From Opitutaceae bacterium TAV5 (GTDB taxonomy: Bacteria; Verrucomicrobiota; Verrucomicrobiia; Opitutales; Opitutaceae): a DNA stretch of 64,000 nucleotides. The notes beneath the pieces were generated by a model. The model had not been told where the DNA came from and ran no database searches. It saw only the letters and a program-made list of their open reading frames with translations. Shown here in pieces: positions 63,743-64,000 of the stretch (positions within the stretch are counted from its first letter, which is position 1; each line of letters begins with the position of its first letter). The stretch is from NCBI GenBank assembly GCA_000242935.3, contig CP007053.1, positions 62,001 through 126,000 on the forward strand, in the 5' to 3' direction. A program made the position numbers and the translations under genes.

Positions 63743-64000
63743 TTAGCGGCAGCGAATGCGCGCCCTCGTGCGCCAGAGAGCCAGCGGAATAAAAATCCCG
63801 CCGAGAATCAGGGCGCAGGTGGAGGGCTCGGGGATGGCCTGGGTGGCGGTGAAGGAAAAGCTGTCAAACTGGACGTTGGCGCTGTTGGCATAGAGACCGA
63901 CGCCCGTGAAGGCGGCGCCGGTGTAGGTTACCGAGTTACCCATTTTCGTGCCATCGAGATACGCGGTATAAACCCATGAATCGCCCGTCGTATCCAGTTC
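63743..64000 (-). CDS. PEP-CTERM protein (5' end cut by window edge)
   Basis: The last 85 residues of an exported protein. The visible part ([20 protein letters not shown], then [18 protein letters not shown]) looks like the end of a LamG/concanavalin-type lectin domain. It is followed by the sorting signal [20 protein letters not shown] and the basic tail RTRARIRCR. The frame is open to position 64000. It heads the right-edge module of pseudopilin, hydrolase D and the oligogalacturonate lyase-like gene. Confidence 0.82.
   Translation of the reverse strand, partial: ELDTTGDSWVYTAYLDGTKMGNSVTYTGAAFTGVGLYANSANVQFDSFSFTATQAIPEPSTCALILGGIFIPLALWRTRARIRCR

Overview
The window is high-GC DNA from a Gram-negative bacterium, most probably Verrucomicrobiota of the Opitutaceae type. 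This is inferred from co-occurring PEP-CTERM surface proteins, pseudopilins with the H-X9-DG signature, a glutaminyl-tRNA synthetase, an OprO/OprP-type porin and many secreted carbohydrate-active enzymes. No rRNA, tRNA, CRISPR array or transposase gene was recognised. Both ends cut genes: cysW on the left and a PEP-CTERM protein gene on the right.

Positions 1-7.4 kb hold a co-directional (minus strand) sulfur locus: an Rrf2 regulator, a YezD-like small protein, a porin, a sulfate-binding protein, two M14/aspartoacylase-like proteins (one with catalytic residues, one without) and the CysT and CysW permeases. From 7.4 to 9.5 kb lies a sigma factor/membrane anti-sigma/Spy-like sensor module followed by a membrane protein. 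glnS and an overlapping HD-domain hydrolase follow (9.7-12.1 kb). A second sigma/anti-sigma/Spy-like module lies at 22.4-23.9 kb. Between the two are an XRE-type regulator (18.6 kb) and a LytS/LytTR-type two-component pair (19.2-21.2 kb). miaA, a diadenylate-cyclase-like protein, a coiled-coil protein and a ParB-like protein fill 24.0-27.9 kb.

From 27.9 kb to the right edge, and also at 12.5-18.2 kb, the DNA is a mosaic of repeated polysaccharide-degradation modules. A typical module has a regulator transcribed divergently (three LacI-type paralogues; an XRE-type one at 18.6 kb), a pseudopilin with an H-X9-DG motif, a PEP-CTERM protein and then secreted carbohydrate-active enzymes. The enzymes are four paralogous clan GH-A-like hydrolases, a GH36-like alpha-galactosidase, a GH38-like protein, an oligogalacturonate-lyase-like beta-propeller, a CE12-like esterase fused to a parallel beta-helix, a Gfo/Idh/MocA oxidoreductase and a tandem flavoprotein. 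The mixture suggests pectin or rhamnogalacturonan breakdown (inference). Module heads share an 18-bp near-palindrome close to TTGCnTTACATAAnGCAA, which I propose as the operator of the LacI-type paralogues.

The window also contains several palindromic REP-like elements, three of them with a GTAG head. One REP doublet lies inside an open reading frame and encodes the linker between two flavoprotein halves. A decayed GPH-type sugar transporter with a translationally coupled, frameshifted partner lies at 46.9-47.7 kb.
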